NCBI RefSeq assembly: GCF_001468395.1 | Contig: NZ_LNSG01000007.1 | Span: 62,001 to 126,000 of the forward strand | Direction of reading: 5' to 3' | Length of the DNA: 64,000 nt | Source of the DNA: Sphingopyxis sp. H073 | GTDB taxonomy: Bacteria; Pseudomonadota; Alphaproteobacteria; Sphingomonadales; Sphingomonadaceae | Part shown: positions 1 through 9,002 of the stretch, in pieces | Layout of the letters: the number at the start of each line of letters is the position of its first letter | Position numbering within the stretch: the first letter of the stretch is position 1 | The notes under the pieces: generated by a model | Seen by the model: the letters and a program-made list of their open reading frames with translations, nothing else | What the model was told of the DNA's origin: nothing | Database searches by the model: none | Program-made: the position numbers and the translations under genes

Positions 1-162
1 CTTGCCGGACGCATCTCCTTCCCCGCGATCGTCGATACGGTGCGCCGGGTGATCGATGCAGACGCGCCCGCAGTGCCGGCGTCGCTTCAGGACATATTCA
101 GCGTCGATGCCGCATCCCGCGCGGCTGCGCAGCATTTTGTGGACCATTACGAACATGCATAA
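1..162 (+). CDS. dxr: 1-deoxy-D-xylulose 5-phosphate reductoisomerase, C-terminal end (partial)
   Basis: The first 53 codons in frame 1 form the end of a protein cut by the window edge. The residues read RISFPAIVDTV and finish with an Ala-rich helix and EHA before a TAA. This matches the C-terminal helical domain of DXP reductoisomerase, the second enzyme of the MEP isoprenoid pathway. The position directly ahead of rseP and bamA is the usual alphaproteobacterial order. The stop overlaps the chosen rseP start by 8 bases, so the two are probably translated from one message. Identification rests on a short tail plus gene order. Confidence 0.8.
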   Translation, partial: LAGRISFPAIVDTVRRVIDADAPAVPASLQDIFSVDAASRAAAQHFVDHYEHA

Positions 163-1285
163 CGTGCCGGTGTGGCTCTATTTCGTCGGTTTCCTGCTTG
201 TCCTCGGGCCGCTCGTCTTCGTCCACGAATATGGGCATTATATCGTCGGCCGCTGGTGCGGGGTGAAGGCCGATGCCTTCTCGATCGGCTTCGGACGAAA
301 GATTCTCGGCTGGACCGACAAGCGCGGGACCGAGTGGAAGATCGGCTGGCTGCCGCTCGGCGGCTACGTCCAGTTCGCGGGCGACCGCGACGCGGTGAGC
401 CAGCCCAATGCCGAATGGCAATCGCTGCCCGCCGCCGAACGGTCGCATACCTTTCCGGCGCAGCCGGTCTGGAAGCGTGCGCTGATCGTGGCAGCGGGTC
501 CGGTCACCAACTTCCTGTTCGCGATCCTGATCCTCGCAGGTTTTGCGGGTTTCGTCGGAACGCCGACCAGCCCGCCCATCGTCGGCTCGGTGCAGGCGGG
601 TTCGGCAGCCGAAGCCGCAGGCCTTCGTTCCGGCGACCGGATCGTCTCGATCGACGGCCGGCAGATCGATGTCTTCATGGATATCCCGATGACCGTCGCC
701 CATCGCCCCGGCGAGACGATGGCGGTCCGCATCGAGCGTGGCGGCGCCGAGCAGGTCTTTCGCGTCACGCCGCGCCTTGTCCGCGAGAAGGACCAGTTCG
801 GCAAGGAGTTCGAGCGCGCGCTGATCGGCGTCTCGCCCGGCAAGGTGGTGTTCGAAAAGATGCCGCTGGCCGAAGCGCCGCTGGTCGCGATGCGCCAGAC
901 CGGCCAGATCATCCGCCAGACCGGCGAAGTGCTTGGCCAGTTGCTCACCGGCAACCGTTCGGTGAAGGACTTGAGCGGCCCGCTCAAGATCGCACAGGTT
1001 TCGGGCGAGGCGGCGAGCATGGGGCCGGAGGCGCTGATCTACCTCGCCGCGCTGATTTCCATCAATCTGGGGTTCATAAATCTCTTGCCATTGCCGATGC
1101 TCGATGGCGGCCATTTGCTTTTCTATGCCTATGAGGCGATCAGACGCCGGCCCGCGCCCGCACAGGCGCAGGAATGGGCGTTTCGATTCGGCTTTGCCGC
1201 GATCGTATCGCTGATGCTGGTCGTAACTTTCAATGATTTGGGCTCATTCGGCCTTTGGGACCGGATCGCGCGCTTGATTGGATAG
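155..1285 (+). CDS. rseP: Site-2 protease RseP, M50 family inner-membrane zinc metalloprotease
   Basis: Intramembrane protease of 376 residues that, in the family, cleaves anti-sigma factors and remnant signal peptides. The first membrane helix carries the zinc motif HEYGH at residues 24-28. A PDZ domain follows in the middle (around residues 125-205, with GSVQAGSAAEAAGLRSGD). A C-terminal membrane segment has the second active-site motif LDGGH at residues 316-320, supplying the third zinc ligand. The start at 155 was chosen over an upstream in-frame ATG because it puts the HExxH helix at the usual distance from the N terminus and overlaps dxr by only 8 bases. It lies between dxr and bamA. 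Confidence 0.95.
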   Translation: MHNVPVWLYFVGFLLVLGPLVFVHEYGHYIVGRWCGVKADAFSIGFGRKILGWTDKRGTEWKIGWLPLGGYVQFAGDRDAVSQPNAEWQSLPAAERSHTFPAQPVWKRALIVAAGPVTNFLFAILILAGFAGFVGTPTSPPIVGSVQAGSAAEAAGLRSGDRIVSIDGRQIDVFMDIPMTVAHRPGETMAVRIERGGAEQVFRVTPRLVREKDQFGKEFERALIGVSPGKVVFEKMPLAEAPLVAMRQTGQIIRQTGEVLGQLLTGNRSVKDLSGPLKIAQVSGEAASMGPEALIYLAALISINLGFINLLPLPMLDGGHLLFYAYEAIRRRPAPAQAQEWAFRFGFAAIVSLMLVVTFNDLGSFGLWDRIARLIG

Positions 1286-1357
1286 CCGGACTGGGGCAGG
1301 GAGTGCGCGCCAACCTGCGGGGAAGCGGGTTGGTCGCTTTTGAGTTAGTTTTGCGGG

Positions 1358-4039
1358 ATGAACAGCGTGGCATCACAGAATTTCAAGCGCCGGGCGCAGC
1401 GGTCGGCGTTGTTTATGGCGGGAACCATGCTGGCATGGCCTGTTGCCGCCGCCGCCCAGGTCGCACCGCCCACCGTCCCCGCATCGAGCGTGCCCGCGCC
1501 GTCGGGTGAAGCCGCGCCGACCGCCGCGACGATCAAGTCGATCAATATCGTCGGCAACCAGCGCCTCGAGGCGCAGACGATCCTGTCGTACCTGCGCCTG
1601 CGCGTCGGCCAGAGCTATGACCGTTCGGTGCTCGACCAGGCGCTCAAGGATCTCGCCGCGACCGAGCTGTTCAAGGATTATCAGATCAGCGACGACAATG
1701 GCGCGCTGACGATCCAGGTCGCCGAAAACCCGGTGATCAACCGCGTCATCCTGGAAGGCAACAAGCGCCTGAAGGAAGATAAGATCCGGCCCGAGATCAA
1801 GCTTGCGCCGCGCCAGATCTTCACCCGGTCGAAGGTCCGCGCCGACGTCGCGCGCATCATCGAGCTCTACAAGCGGCAGGGCCGCTTTGCAGCGACCGTC
1901 GATCCGAAGATGGTCCAGCTCGACCAGAACCGCGTCGACGTGGTGTTCGAGATCAACGAGGGGCCGAAGTCGAAGGTTCGCCAGATCAACATCATCGGCA
2001 ACGAGAAGTTCAGCGACGGCGATCTCAAGGACGAGATGGCGACCAAGGAGTCGGGGCTGCTCACGATCCTGTCGTCGAACACCAGCTACGACCCCGATCG
2101 CCTCGCCTACGACCAGCAGAAGCTGCGTCTCTTCTACCTGCAGAACGGCTATGCCGACTTCCGCGTCATCTCGGCGGTCGCCGAGCTGACGAGCAACAAG
2201 CAGGACTTCATCATCACCTATGTGGTCGAGGAAGGCGAACGCTACAAGTTCGGCAAGGTCGACGTGAAGAGCGACCTGCGCGACTTCAAGCCGGAGATGT
2301 TGCAGAAACTGCTGCCGATGAAGACCGGCGACTGGTACAATGCGAAGCAAGTCGAGGATACGGTCGAAAGCCTCAGCGAGACGGCCGGCCTGTTCGGCTA
2401 TGCCTTCGCGGACATCAATCCCGATTTTCGCCGCGATCCCGAAGCGCGCACGATGGACATCACCTTCGATGTCGGCGAAAGCCCGCGCACCTATGTCGAA
2501 CGGATCGACGTCAACGGCAACACATTGACCCACGACAAGGTGGTGCGCCGCGAATTCCGCCTCAACGAAGGCGACGCCTTCAACAGCTTCGGCGTCAAGC
2601 GCACCGAGAACCGCATCAACAGCCTCGGCTATTTCCAGGAGAATCTGGAGATCGAGCGCAAGGAAGGGACGACCCCCGACCGCATTATCCTCGAAACCAA
2701 CGTCGAGGAAAAGCCGACCGGCGAGCTGTCGCTGTCGGCGGGCTTCTCGTCGATCGAAAGCTTCCTGCTCCAGGCCTCGATCCGCCAGCGCAACTTCCGC
2801 GGCCTCGGCCAGCAGCTGCAGGCGTCGGTCAACTATTCGAGCTATTCGAAATCGATCGAGCTCGGCTTTACCGAGCCCTATCTGTTCGACCGCAATATCT
2901 CGATCGGCGGCAGCGTCTATCGCCGCGACCTCAACTCGTTCAACTTCATCAACAACGACCGCGAAACGACGTTCGAGCAGACGACGACGGGTTTCCAGGT
3001 CAACGTCGGCGTGCCGCTGACCGAGTTCATGTCCTTCTTCGGGCGCTACAGCCTGAACTATGACGATGTGACGCTCGACAAGAATCTCTACTATTTCGGC
3101 GGTCAGTGCGATCCGCTCGTCGCGGGCCGCTATCTGTGCGACGCGATCGGCACGCGGACGACCTCGCTCGTCGGCTTCACGCTCGCCTATGACGACCGCG
3201 ACAACCGGCTGCGCCCGACGCGCGGCCAGTCGCTGTCGCTCAGCCAGGATTTTGCCGGCCTCGGCGGCAGCGTCAAATATGTCCGCACGCGCCTGTCGGG
3301 ATCGAAGCACTTCAACCTTGGCAGCCGCTTCATCCTGAACATCTCGGCCGAGGGTGGCTATATCTATCCGTTCGGCAATGCCCCGAGCCCGACGAGCGAC
3401 AAGGTCCGCCTGACCGACCGCTTCTTCCTCGGCGAACCGCAGATGCGCGGCTTCGACATCCGCGGCATCGGTCCGCGCGTGATCCGCTTCACCGACGTCG
3501 ACCTGGCCGACCCGGCCAACCCCGTGCTCAACGACGACCTCGGCAACCGCAACAACCTGATCGACGACGCCCTCGGCGGCCGCGCCTATTATCAGGGCCG
3601 GATCGAGATGGACATTCCGCTGGGCACCGGCGCCAAGGAACTCGGGCTGCGTCCGTCGGTGTTCCTCGACGTCGGGTCGGTGTGGAGCGTGAAGCGCCCG
3701 ACGCTGACGACGCTCGCCGATTTCAAGGATCCGTCGGACGGCCTGACCAAGTGGAAATGCCGTAACTCGACAACTGGCCAGACGACCTTCGCGACCCTGA
3801 CGGCCGGCAGCACGACGCCGCTCTATTCGACCTGCGACGTTGCGAACGGCTTCTCGCCGCTCCCGCCGTTCGAAGAGCGTTTCTACGGGAACACCTGGAT
3901 GCCGCGCGTGGCGATCGGCGCCGGGGTCAACTGGAACTCGCCGTTCGGGCCCTTCCGCATCGACTTCGCCTACGCCCTCCGCAAAGAAGAGGGTGACGAT
4001 ACCAAACGCTTCTCATTCAACGTAGGAACCCAATTCTGA
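1358..4039 (+). CDS. bamA: Outer membrane protein assembly factor BamA (Omp85)
   Basis: Essential outer-membrane insertase of 893 residues. A signal peptide ends near residue 35 after LAWPVAAAAQ. About five POTRA repeats follow (roughly residues 60-440, with repeated NIVGNQRL / ILEGNKRL / NIIGNEKF / DVNGNTL strands). The rest is a 16-strand Omp85 barrel ending FNVGTQF with the terminal Phe of outer-membrane barrels. The barrel contains the RGF-type motif (MRGFDIRGIGPR). It is somewhat longer than the roughly 800 residues of enteric BamA. The stop TGA overlaps the ATG of skp, so the two are translationally linked. Confidence 0.97.
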   Translation: MNSVASQNFKRRAQRSALFMAGTMLAWPVAAAAQVAPPTVPASSVPAPSGEAAPTAATIKSINIVGNQRLEAQTILSYLRLRVGQSYDRSVLDQALKDLAATELFKDYQISDDNGALTIQVAENPVINRVILEGNKRLKEDKIRPEIKLAPRQIFTRSKVRADVARIIELYKRQGRFAATVDPKMVQLDQNRVDVVFEINEGPKSKVRQINIIGNEKFSDGDLKDEMATKESGLLTILSSNTSYDPDRLAYDQQKLRLFYLQNGYADFRVISAVAELTSNKQDFIITYVVEEGERYKFGKVDVKSDLRDFKPEMLQKLLPMKTGDWYNAKQVEDTVESLSETAGLFGYAFADINPDFRRDPEARTMDITFDVGESPRTYVERIDVNGNTLTHDKVVRREFRLNEGDAFNSFGVKRTENRINSLGYFQENLEIERKEGTTPDRIILETNVEEKPTGELSLSAGFSSIESFLLQASIRQRNFRGLGQQLQASVNYSSYSKSIELGFTEPYLFDRNISIGGSVYRRDLNSFNFINNDRETTFEQTTTGFQVNVGVPLTEFMSFFGRYSLNYDDVTLDKNLYYFGGQCDPLVAGRYLCDAIGTRTTSLVGFTLAYDDRDNRLRPTRGQSLSLSQDFAGLGGSVKYVRTRLSGSKHFNLGSRFILNISAEGGYIYPFGNAPSPTSDKVRLTDRFFLGEPQMRGFDIRGIGPRVIRFTDVDLADPANPVLNDDLGNRNNLIDDALGGRAYYQGRIEMDIPLGTGAKELGLRPSVFLDVGSVWSVKRPTLTTLADFKDPSDGLTKWKCRNSTTGQTTFATLTAGSTTPLYSTCDVANGFSPLPPFEERFYGNTWMPRVAIGAGVNWNSPFGPFRIDFAYALRKEEGDDTKRFSFNVGTQF

Positions 4040-4725
4040 TGAAGAAAATTTTCACCGCCTCGGCGCTCGCCATTGCCGCGCTGTCGGTTTCGCCCATCGT
4101 CGCCGTTCCCGCCGCGGCGCAGGCGAAGGCCGTCGCCGTCGCCGACCTTCGCGCCGCCGCCGCCAGGTCGAACGCCTTCACCGTCGCCTCGCAGCAGATC
4201 CAGACGACCTACAAGGCGCAGATCGACCAGCAGGAAACCCGCGGCCAGACGCTGCAGGCCGAACTCAACGTCCTCGTCGCCAAATATAACGAAGAAGCGA
4301 AGAAGACCCCGCAGAACCAGGCCGCGCTCCAGGCCGCCGCGAAGGCCGTGCAGGACAAGCGCCAGGCCGCGACGGCCGAATTGCAGCGCATCAGTGCGCC
4401 GATCGACCTGGCCGTCGCCTATGTCGAGGACCAGATCAGCGTTCGCATGAACGAAGCGATCAAGGCCGCGATGACCGCGAAGAAGGTCGACCTGCTGGTC
4501 AACCCCGAAGCCGTCCTCGCGCGCGAAAACAACGTCGACATCACCGACGCTGTCGTCGCCGAAATCAACCGCCTGCTGCCGAACGTGTCGATCACGGTTC
4601 CCGCCGGCTACCAGCCCGGCCAGCTCGTCCAGCAGCGCAACCAGCAGCTGATGGACGCCGCGCGCAACGCGCAGCCGGGCGCAGCTCCCGCTGCGCCGAC
4701 CGGCAGCGCGCCGACGACCCGCTAA
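4039..4725 (+). CDS. skp: Periplasmic chaperone Skp/OmpH family protein
   Basis: Periplasmic holdase for outer-membrane proteins on their way to BamA. The 228-residue protein begins with a clear Sec signal peptide ([16 protein letters not shown], cleaved after VPAAAQA). A helical, Gln/Lys/Ala-rich central region is the expected coiled coil of the Skp tentacles. The C-terminal tail is Pro/Ala-rich and low in complexity. The start ATG overlaps the bamA stop. At 228 residues it is longer than E. coli Skp (about 160), mainly through the tail. The gene lies between bamA and fabZ, as in other sphingomonads. Confidence 0.88.
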   Translation: MKKIFTASALAIAALSVSPIVAVPAAAQAKAVAVADLRAAAARSNAFTVASQQIQTTYKAQIDQQETRGQTLQAELNVLVAKYNEEAKKTPQNQAALQAAAKAVQDKRQAATAELQRISAPIDLAVAYVEDQISVRMNEAIKAAMTAKKVDLLVNPEAVLARENNVDITDAVVAEINRLLPNVSITVPAGYQPGQLVQQRNQQLMDAARNAQPGAAPAAPTGSAPTTR

Positions 4726-4730
4726 GTCAA

Positions 4731-5210
4731 ATGGCGGACGGGGAAAACGCGGGCGAAACTCTGGGTCCGGTGGATATCCGCCGGATCCTGAGCCTGCTCC
4801 CGCATCGGTATCCGATGCTGCTCGTCGACCGGGTGGTTTCGATGGTGAAGGACACCTCGATCCACGCGGTCAAGGCGGTGACGATGAACGAGCCCTTTTT
4901 CCAGGGGCATTTCCCCGGCCGGCCGATCATGCCCGGCGTCCTCATCGTCGAGGCGCTGGCGCAGGCGGGCGGCGTGCTCGCGATCGAATCGCTCGGCCTC
5001 GCGGGATCGGGCAAGCTCGTCTATTTCATGGGCATCGACGGGGTGAAATTCCGCAAGCCCGTGGAGCCGGGGCATTTGCTCGACCTGCACGTCACCATCC
5101 TTCAGGCGAAGCGGAACATCTGCAAGTTCGAGGGCAAGGCGATGCTGGACGGCCAACTGGCGACCGAGTGCCAGTTCACCGCGATGATCGCCGATCCGCC
5201 GAGCGACTGA
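4731..5210 (+). CDS. fabZ: (3R)-hydroxyacyl-ACP dehydratase FabZ
   Basis: Hot-dog fold dehydratase of type II fatty acid synthesis, 159 residues. The catalytic His is in [11 protein letters not shown] (His60) and the partner Glu is in LIVEALAQ (Glu74). The N-terminal segment [17 protein letters not shown] is the usual FabZ signature. It starts 5 bases after skp, so it is probably the last gene of the dxr-rseP-bamA-skp-fabZ run. LpxD and LpxA, often next to FabZ in other proteobacteria, are not here. Confidence 0.96.
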   Translation: MADGENAGETLGPVDIRRILSLLPHRYPMLLVDRVVSMVKDTSIHAVKAVTMNEPFFQGHFPGRPIMPGVLIVEALAQAGGVLAIESLGLAGSGKLVYFMGIDGVKFRKPVEPGHLLDLHVTILQAKRNICKFEGKAMLDGQLATECQFTAMIADPPSD

Positions 5211-5227
5211 GGGATACCTCCTTTCGC

Positions 5228-5299
5228 CACCCCGGACTTGATCCGCGGTCCACAACTTCAACGCCTGCGATGGATCCCGGATCAGGTCCGGGATGACGA
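5228..5299. repeat. Intergenic inverted repeat, family A (CCCCGGACTTGATCC type)
   Basis: The left arm carries CCCCGGACTTGATCC and the right arm GGATCCCGGATCAGGTCC followed by GGGATGACG, with about 25 bases between. Near-identical elements recur through the window (around 13132, 24001, 46796, 55526, 55592, 59323 and 62689), always between genes or at gene ends. Here it separates fabZ from the rpmE leader and could act as a transcript 3' end hairpin. Confidence 0.9.
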
Positions 5300-5352
5300 G
5301 CGTAGGTGTTGCAATTTCCAAGATTCGCCGTTAGGGGACGCCGCTTCGCGGG

Positions 5353-5400
5353 CCCCGTGACGGGGACAGCATCGACTCAGTCGCCGGTCGGTAACCGGCG
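5353..5400 (+). promoter_or_regulatory. Two hairpins in the 5' leader of rpmE
   Basis: Two perfect hairpins precede the rpmE ribosome-binding site. The first has stem CCCCG/CGGGG (5353-5357 with 5361-5365, loop TGA). The second has a 7-bp stem CGCCGGT/ACCGGCG (5382-5388 with 5394-5400, loop CGGTA). The second ends a few bases before the AGGAG Shine-Dalgarno sequence. Leaders regulating L31 synthesis have been proposed in several other bacterial groups, so an autoregulatory leader is plausible but is inferred from structure only. Confidence 0.4.
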
Positions 5401-5416
5401 GCACAGGAGCCAGGAC

Positions 5417-5644
5417 ATGAAAAAAGACATTCACCCCGACTATCACATGATCACGGTCAAGATGACCGATGGCACCGAATATCAGACGCGCTCGACCTGG
5501 GGCAAAGAGGGCGACGTGATGACGCTCGAAATCGACCCGACGGCGCACCCGGCGTGGACCGGCGGCACGGGCCGTATGCTCGACGCGGGCGGCCAGGTTG
5601 CGAAGTTCAACAAGCGCTTCGGTGGCCTCACCCTCAAGCGCTAA
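5417..5644 (+). CDS. rpmE: 50S ribosomal protein bL31
   Basis: Ribosomal protein of 75 residues. It starts [10 protein letters not shown], the standard L31 N terminus, and keeps the RSTWGKEG core and a basic tail ending FGGLTLKR. There are no cysteines, so this is the zinc-free form, as in many alphaproteobacteria. The start ATG at 5417 has AGGAG a few bases upstream. An in-frame upstream ATG at 5306 was rejected because it would encode a non-L31 extension running through the repeat-rich leader. Confidence 0.95.
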   Translation: MKKDIHPDYHMITVKMTDGTEYQTRSTWGKEGDVMTLEIDPTAHPAWTGGTGRMLDAGGQVAKFNKRFGGLTLKR

Positions 5645-5653
5645 TTCGCTTCC

Positions 5654-7126
5654 TCAGCCGAGGACTTTTGCAAGCGCGCTTTGCCAGCCGGCAAGGCGCG
5701 TTTTGCGTTTGTCGGCCTCCAGCGCGGGCGTGAAGCGCGTCGCGGTGCCGCGCATCGCGGCGGCGGCACTGGCCAGGTCGGGATAGAGCCCCGCGCCAGT
5801 TGCTGCCAGCATCGCCGCGCCCAGCGCGGTGCTTTCGACGAAGCCGGGCCGCTCTACCGCGATGTCCAGAATGTCCGCCAGGTCCTGCGCCATCCAGTCG
5901 TTCGCCGCCATACCGCCATCGATCCGCAGCTCGGCCCAGTCGACCCCGTCGGCGGCGAAGGCCGATTTCAGGTCATAAGCCTGATACGCCTGCGCCTCGA
6001 GCGCGGCGCGAGCGACATGCGCCTTGGTGCTCGCAAAGCTCAGCCCCGACAGCGCCGCCAGCGCATCGGGTCGCCAGTGCGGCGCGCCGAGACCGGAGAG
6101 GGCGGGAACCAGATAAACTCCGCCATTGTCGAGAACCGACCGCGCGAGCCCCTCGCTCTCGCCCGCGCTCGCGAGCAGGCCGAGCCCGTCGCGCAACCAT
6201 TTGATCAGGCTCCCCGCGACGAACACCGATCCCTCGAGCGCATAGGAGCGCGCGTCGCCCTCCTGCACCAATATCGTGGCGAGCAGGCGGTTCGTCGACA
6301 CCGGCCGCTCGCGCCCGCTGGCCGACAGGATGAAGGCGCCGGTGCCGAAGGTCGCCTTGGTCTGCCCCGGCGACAGGCACGCCTGCCCGATCGTCGCCGC
6401 CTGCTGGTCGCCCGCCATGCCGCTGATTGCGATCGGGCCGCCGAACAGGTCGGGGTCGGTCGTCCCGACGGCGGTGGTGCAGCCGGCGATTTCGGGAAGC
6501 AGGCCCATTGGCACGCCGAGCAGGCCGCACAGATCGGCGTCCCAGCCGCCCGCGCCGTTGATGTCCATCAACAGCGTGCGCGAGGCGTTCGTCGCGTCGG
6601 TGACGTGGATGCCGCCGGTCAGCCGGAAGACGAGGTAGGATTCGATCGTCCCGACCGCGAGCCGGTCGCCGGCATCGCGAAGCTGCGGCCAATGCTTCAG
6701 CGCCCAGCCGATCTTGCTGCCCGAAAAATAGGGATCGAGCAGCAGGCCGCTCTTCGCCTGCACCGCCGCCTCGTGCCCCGCTTCCTTCAGCGCCGCACAG
6801 TCGGTGGCGGTGCGACGGTCCTGCCAGACGATCGCCGGGGCGAGCGGTTCGCCGGTCTTGCGGTCCCAGAACACCACGGTCTCGCGCTGGTTGGTGATAC
6901 CGATCGCGGCCACTTGATGCGCCCCGCCCGCCTGCTCGACGATGTCGCGCGTGCAGTCGAGCGTGGCAGTCCAGATTTCGGCCGCATCATGCTCGACCAG
7001 GCCGGGGCCGGGATAATGCTGGCGAAACTCGCGCTGCGCGCTGCCGAGCGGGGTGCCATCGGCATCGAACAGCATGGTGCGGGTCGAGGTCGTGCCCTCG
7101 TCGATGACGATGATCTTTTCGGCCAT
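5654..7126 (-). CDS. glpK: Glycerol kinase
   Basis: ATP-dependent glycerol kinase, FGGY family, 490 residues, making sn-glycerol 3-phosphate. The N terminus MAEKIIVIDEGTTSTRT is the phosphate-1 motif. GITNQRETVVFWDRKTGEP and WQDRRT follow, then GMAGDQQAATIGQ and the C-terminal motif ESTALGAAMLA. The start at 7126 was chosen over a 32-codon longer reading because it begins at the conserved strand and has AGGGAG upstream. No glpF or glpD is adjacent. The gene is convergent with rpmE with a 9-base gap, and its 5' end faces the helicase gene. Confidence 0.96.
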   Translation of the reverse strand: MAEKIIVIDEGTTSTRTMLFDADGTPLGSAQREFRQHYPGPGLVEHDAAEIWTATLDCTRDIVEQAGGAHQVAAIGITNQRETVVFWDRKTGEPLAPAIVWQDRRTATDCAALKEAGHEAAVQAKSGLLLDPYFSGSKIGWALKHWPQLRDAGDRLAVGTIESYLVFRLTGGIHVTDATNASRTLLMDINGAGGWDADLCGLLGVPMGLLPEIAGCTTAVGTTDPDLFGGPIAISGMAGDQQAATIGQACLSPGQTKATFGTGAFILSASGRERPVSTNRLLATILVQEGDARSYALEGSVFVAGSLIKWLRDGLGLLASAGESEGLARSVLDNGGVYLVPALSGLGAPHWRPDALAALSGLSFASTKAHVARAALEAQAYQAYDLKSAFAADGVDWAELRIDGGMAANDWMAQDLADILDIAVERPGFVESTALGAAMLAATGAGLYPDLASAAAAMRGTATRFTPALEADKRKTRLAGWQSALAKVLG

Positions 7127-7436
7127 ATCGCTCTCCCTCCATCGCGTTTGATGACGAAAGAAAAGGGCGGCGACAAGGCGTAGCGACACTAACATTCGTA
7201 ACCGGCTTGCAAAATTGCGCACGCTATGCCATATGTTGTGCAGCGCAGCATGGCGGGTTTCCCCGCCGCAACCACCGGCAGCGTGATTTCCCGTCCATTT
7301 TCAGGCGCGGGCGAGCCGGACCAGCGCTTTGTCCCCTTGAGGCACCCTTTCACGCGGGTCGTTTCGAACCCGCGGCCGTGCGCCGTCCGTTCGATGCGAA
7401 CGGATGCGCCTGCGCGTCGCCCTATGTGAGTATTTT
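7127..7436. other. Divergent promoter region between glpK and the helicase gene
   Basis: 310 bases without a supportable gene. It must hold the glpK promoter (leftward) and the helicase promoter and a long 5' leader (rightward). The one marked element is an imperfect dyad at 7234-7250. The rightward leader contains several GC-rich self-complementary stretches that could fold, but I see no recognisable riboswitch. Confidence 0.6.
7234..7250. promoter_or_regulatory. Imperfect dyad TGTTGTGCAGCGCAGCA, possible operator
   Basis: The halves TGTTGTGC and GCGCAGCA are inverted around a central A with 6 of 8 positions matching. TGC/GCA-rich dyads of this kind resemble sites bound by PhaR/PhbF-type regulators of polyhydroxyalkanoate genes. 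No pha operon is adjacent, so the link is only suggestive; a PHA-depolymerase-like gene lies 4.5 kb away. Confidence 0.25.
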
Positions 7437-8822
7437 ATGACGTCTTTCAACGACTTTGGCCTGCACGCCGACATCAATCGCGCGCTCGCCGCCAAGGATT
7501 ATACCGTCCCCACCCCGATCCAGGTGCAGGCGATCCCGCCGCTGATGAAGGGCCGCGACCTGTGCGGTATCGCGCAGACCGGCACCGGCAAGACCGCCGG
7601 CTTCTCGCTGCCGTCGATCCATCATCTGCTGACCTATCCGCACCGCGCCAATCCGCGCAGCTGCCGGATGCTCGTCCTCGCGCCGACGCGTGAACTCGCG
7701 GCGCAGATCGCGCAGAGCTGCCGCGACTATGGCCGCTTCACCAAGCTGCGCGTCTCGACCGTGTTCGGCGGCGTGCCGATCAACAAGCAGATCCGCGACC
7801 TGGCGCAGGGCGTCGACATCCTCGTCGCCACCCCGGGCCGCCTGCTCGACCTGATCGACCAGCGCGCGCTGCGCCTCGACGATGTCGAAATCTTCGTTCT
7901 CGACGAGGCCGACCAGATGATGGACATGGGTTTCATCCACTCGCTGCGCCGTATCGCCAAGCTGCTGCCGTCGCGCCGCCAGAACCTCTTCTTCTCGGCA
8001 ACGATGCCGAAGGAGATCGCGCATCTGGCCGAACAGTTCCTCGAGGATCCGGTCACCGTATCGGTGACGCCGGCCGCGACCACGGTCGAAAAGATCAGCC
8101 AATATTCGACCTTCGTCGAACAGAAGGAAAAGCAGGCGCTGCTCCATTCGGTCATTGCCCGCGAAGACATCGACCGCGCGCTCATCTTCACCCGCACCAA
8201 GCATGGCGCCGACCGCGTCGTGCGCCACCTCGCGGGTGCGGGCATCAAGGCGATGGCAATCCATGGCAACAAGAGCCAGTCGCAGCGCACCCACGCGCTG
8301 CAGGCCTTCCGCTCGGGCGACATCAAGCTGCTCGTCGCGACCGACATCGCCGCGCGCGGCATCGACGTGTCGGGGGTCAGCCATGTGATCAATTTCGAGA
8401 TCCCCAACGTGCCCGAACAATATGTCCACCGCATCGGCCGCACCGCGCGCGCCGGCGCCGAAGGCAAGGCGATCAGCTTCATTGCCCCCGACGAGCGTCC
8501 GTACATGCGCGACATCGAGCGCGTCACGCGGTCGAAGTCCGAGCCGATGCCGCTGCCCGAGAATTTCAACGAGCTGGTGCGCAACCTGCCCAAGCCGGCG
8601 CAGCCGCCGCGCGACACCGGCAGCCAGGGCCGCAACCCGCAGCGCCAGCGCGACGAAGCCTTGCGGGGTCGCGACGCGAACAAGCCCCGTGGTGATCGCG
8701 GTCCGCGCCGTGACGGTGCTGCAGGCGGCGGCGAGGGGGCGGAAGGTCAGCGCAAACGCCGCTTCCGCCCGCGCAACAAGAGTGTCGGTGCGCACAAGGG
8801 CGCGGTCAAGCGCGTCGGTTGA
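7437..8822 (+). CDS. rhlE: DEAD-box ATP-dependent RNA helicase, RhlE type
   Basis: RNA helicase of 461 residues with all canonical motifs in order: Q motif (PTPIQVQAIP), motif I (AQTGTGKTAG), PTRELAAQ, TPGRLLDL, DEAD in VLDEADQMMDMGF, SAT in FFSATMPKE, then ARGIDVSG and HRIGRTARAG. The C-terminal 80 residues are Arg/Gly/Gln-rich and basic, typical of RhlE tails that bind RNA. The ATG at 7437 was preferred because the protein then begins at the conserved SFNDFGL segment; an upstream in-frame ATG adds 11 residues that do not belong to the family. Relatives act in RNA turnover and cold adaptation. Confidence 0.92.
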   Translation: MTSFNDFGLHADINRALAAKDYTVPTPIQVQAIPPLMKGRDLCGIAQTGTGKTAGFSLPSIHHLLTYPHRANPRSCRMLVLAPTRELAAQIAQSCRDYGRFTKLRVSTVFGGVPINKQIRDLAQGVDILVATPGRLLDLIDQRALRLDDVEIFVLDEADQMMDMGFIHSLRRIAKLLPSRRQNLFFSATMPKEIAHLAEQFLEDPVTVSVTPAATTVEKISQYSTFVEQKEKQALLHSVIAREDIDRALIFTRTKHGADRVVRHLAGAGIKAMAIHGNKSQSQRTHALQAFRSGDIKLLVATDIAARGIDVSGVSHVINFEIPNVPEQYVHRIGRTARAGAEGKAISFIAPDERPYMRDIERVTRSKSEPMPLPENFNELVRNLPKPAQPPRDTGSQGRNPQRQRDEALRGRDANKPRGDRGPRRDGAAGGGEGAEGQRKRRFRPRNKSVGAHKGAVKRVG

Positions 8823-8835
8823 TACGAAAACCCTC

Positions 8836-8917
8836 GTCAATGCGAGGAGCGTAGCGACGAAGCAATCTAGGGTGGCTTAAACCGCTCTGGATTGCTTCGC
8901 TTCGCTCGCAATGACGA
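8836..8917. repeat. Intergenic inverted repeat, family C (GCGAAGCAATCC type)
   Basis: The left arm reads CGTCAATGCGAGGAGCGTAG then CGACGAAGCAATCTA. The right arm is its inverse, CTGGATTGCTTCGC then TTCGCTCGCAATGACG. Only one copy is in this window. The form is a common dispersed repeat type in proteobacterial intergenic DNA. It lies downstream of the helicase gene. Confidence 0.8.
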
Positions 8918-9002
8918 AGTTGTGGGGTTGGTGCATCTGCGCCATTGACCGAAGTCCGCGACCGGGTACCCTTCGCGCCATAATTGGGCGAGGGGGTAGC
9001 GA

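Noticed and set aside
1373-3310. Long open frame antisense to bamA
   Set aside because: High-GC DNA gives long antisense frames. The translation is Arg/Asp/Val-rich without domains, while the sense frame encodes an intact BamA.
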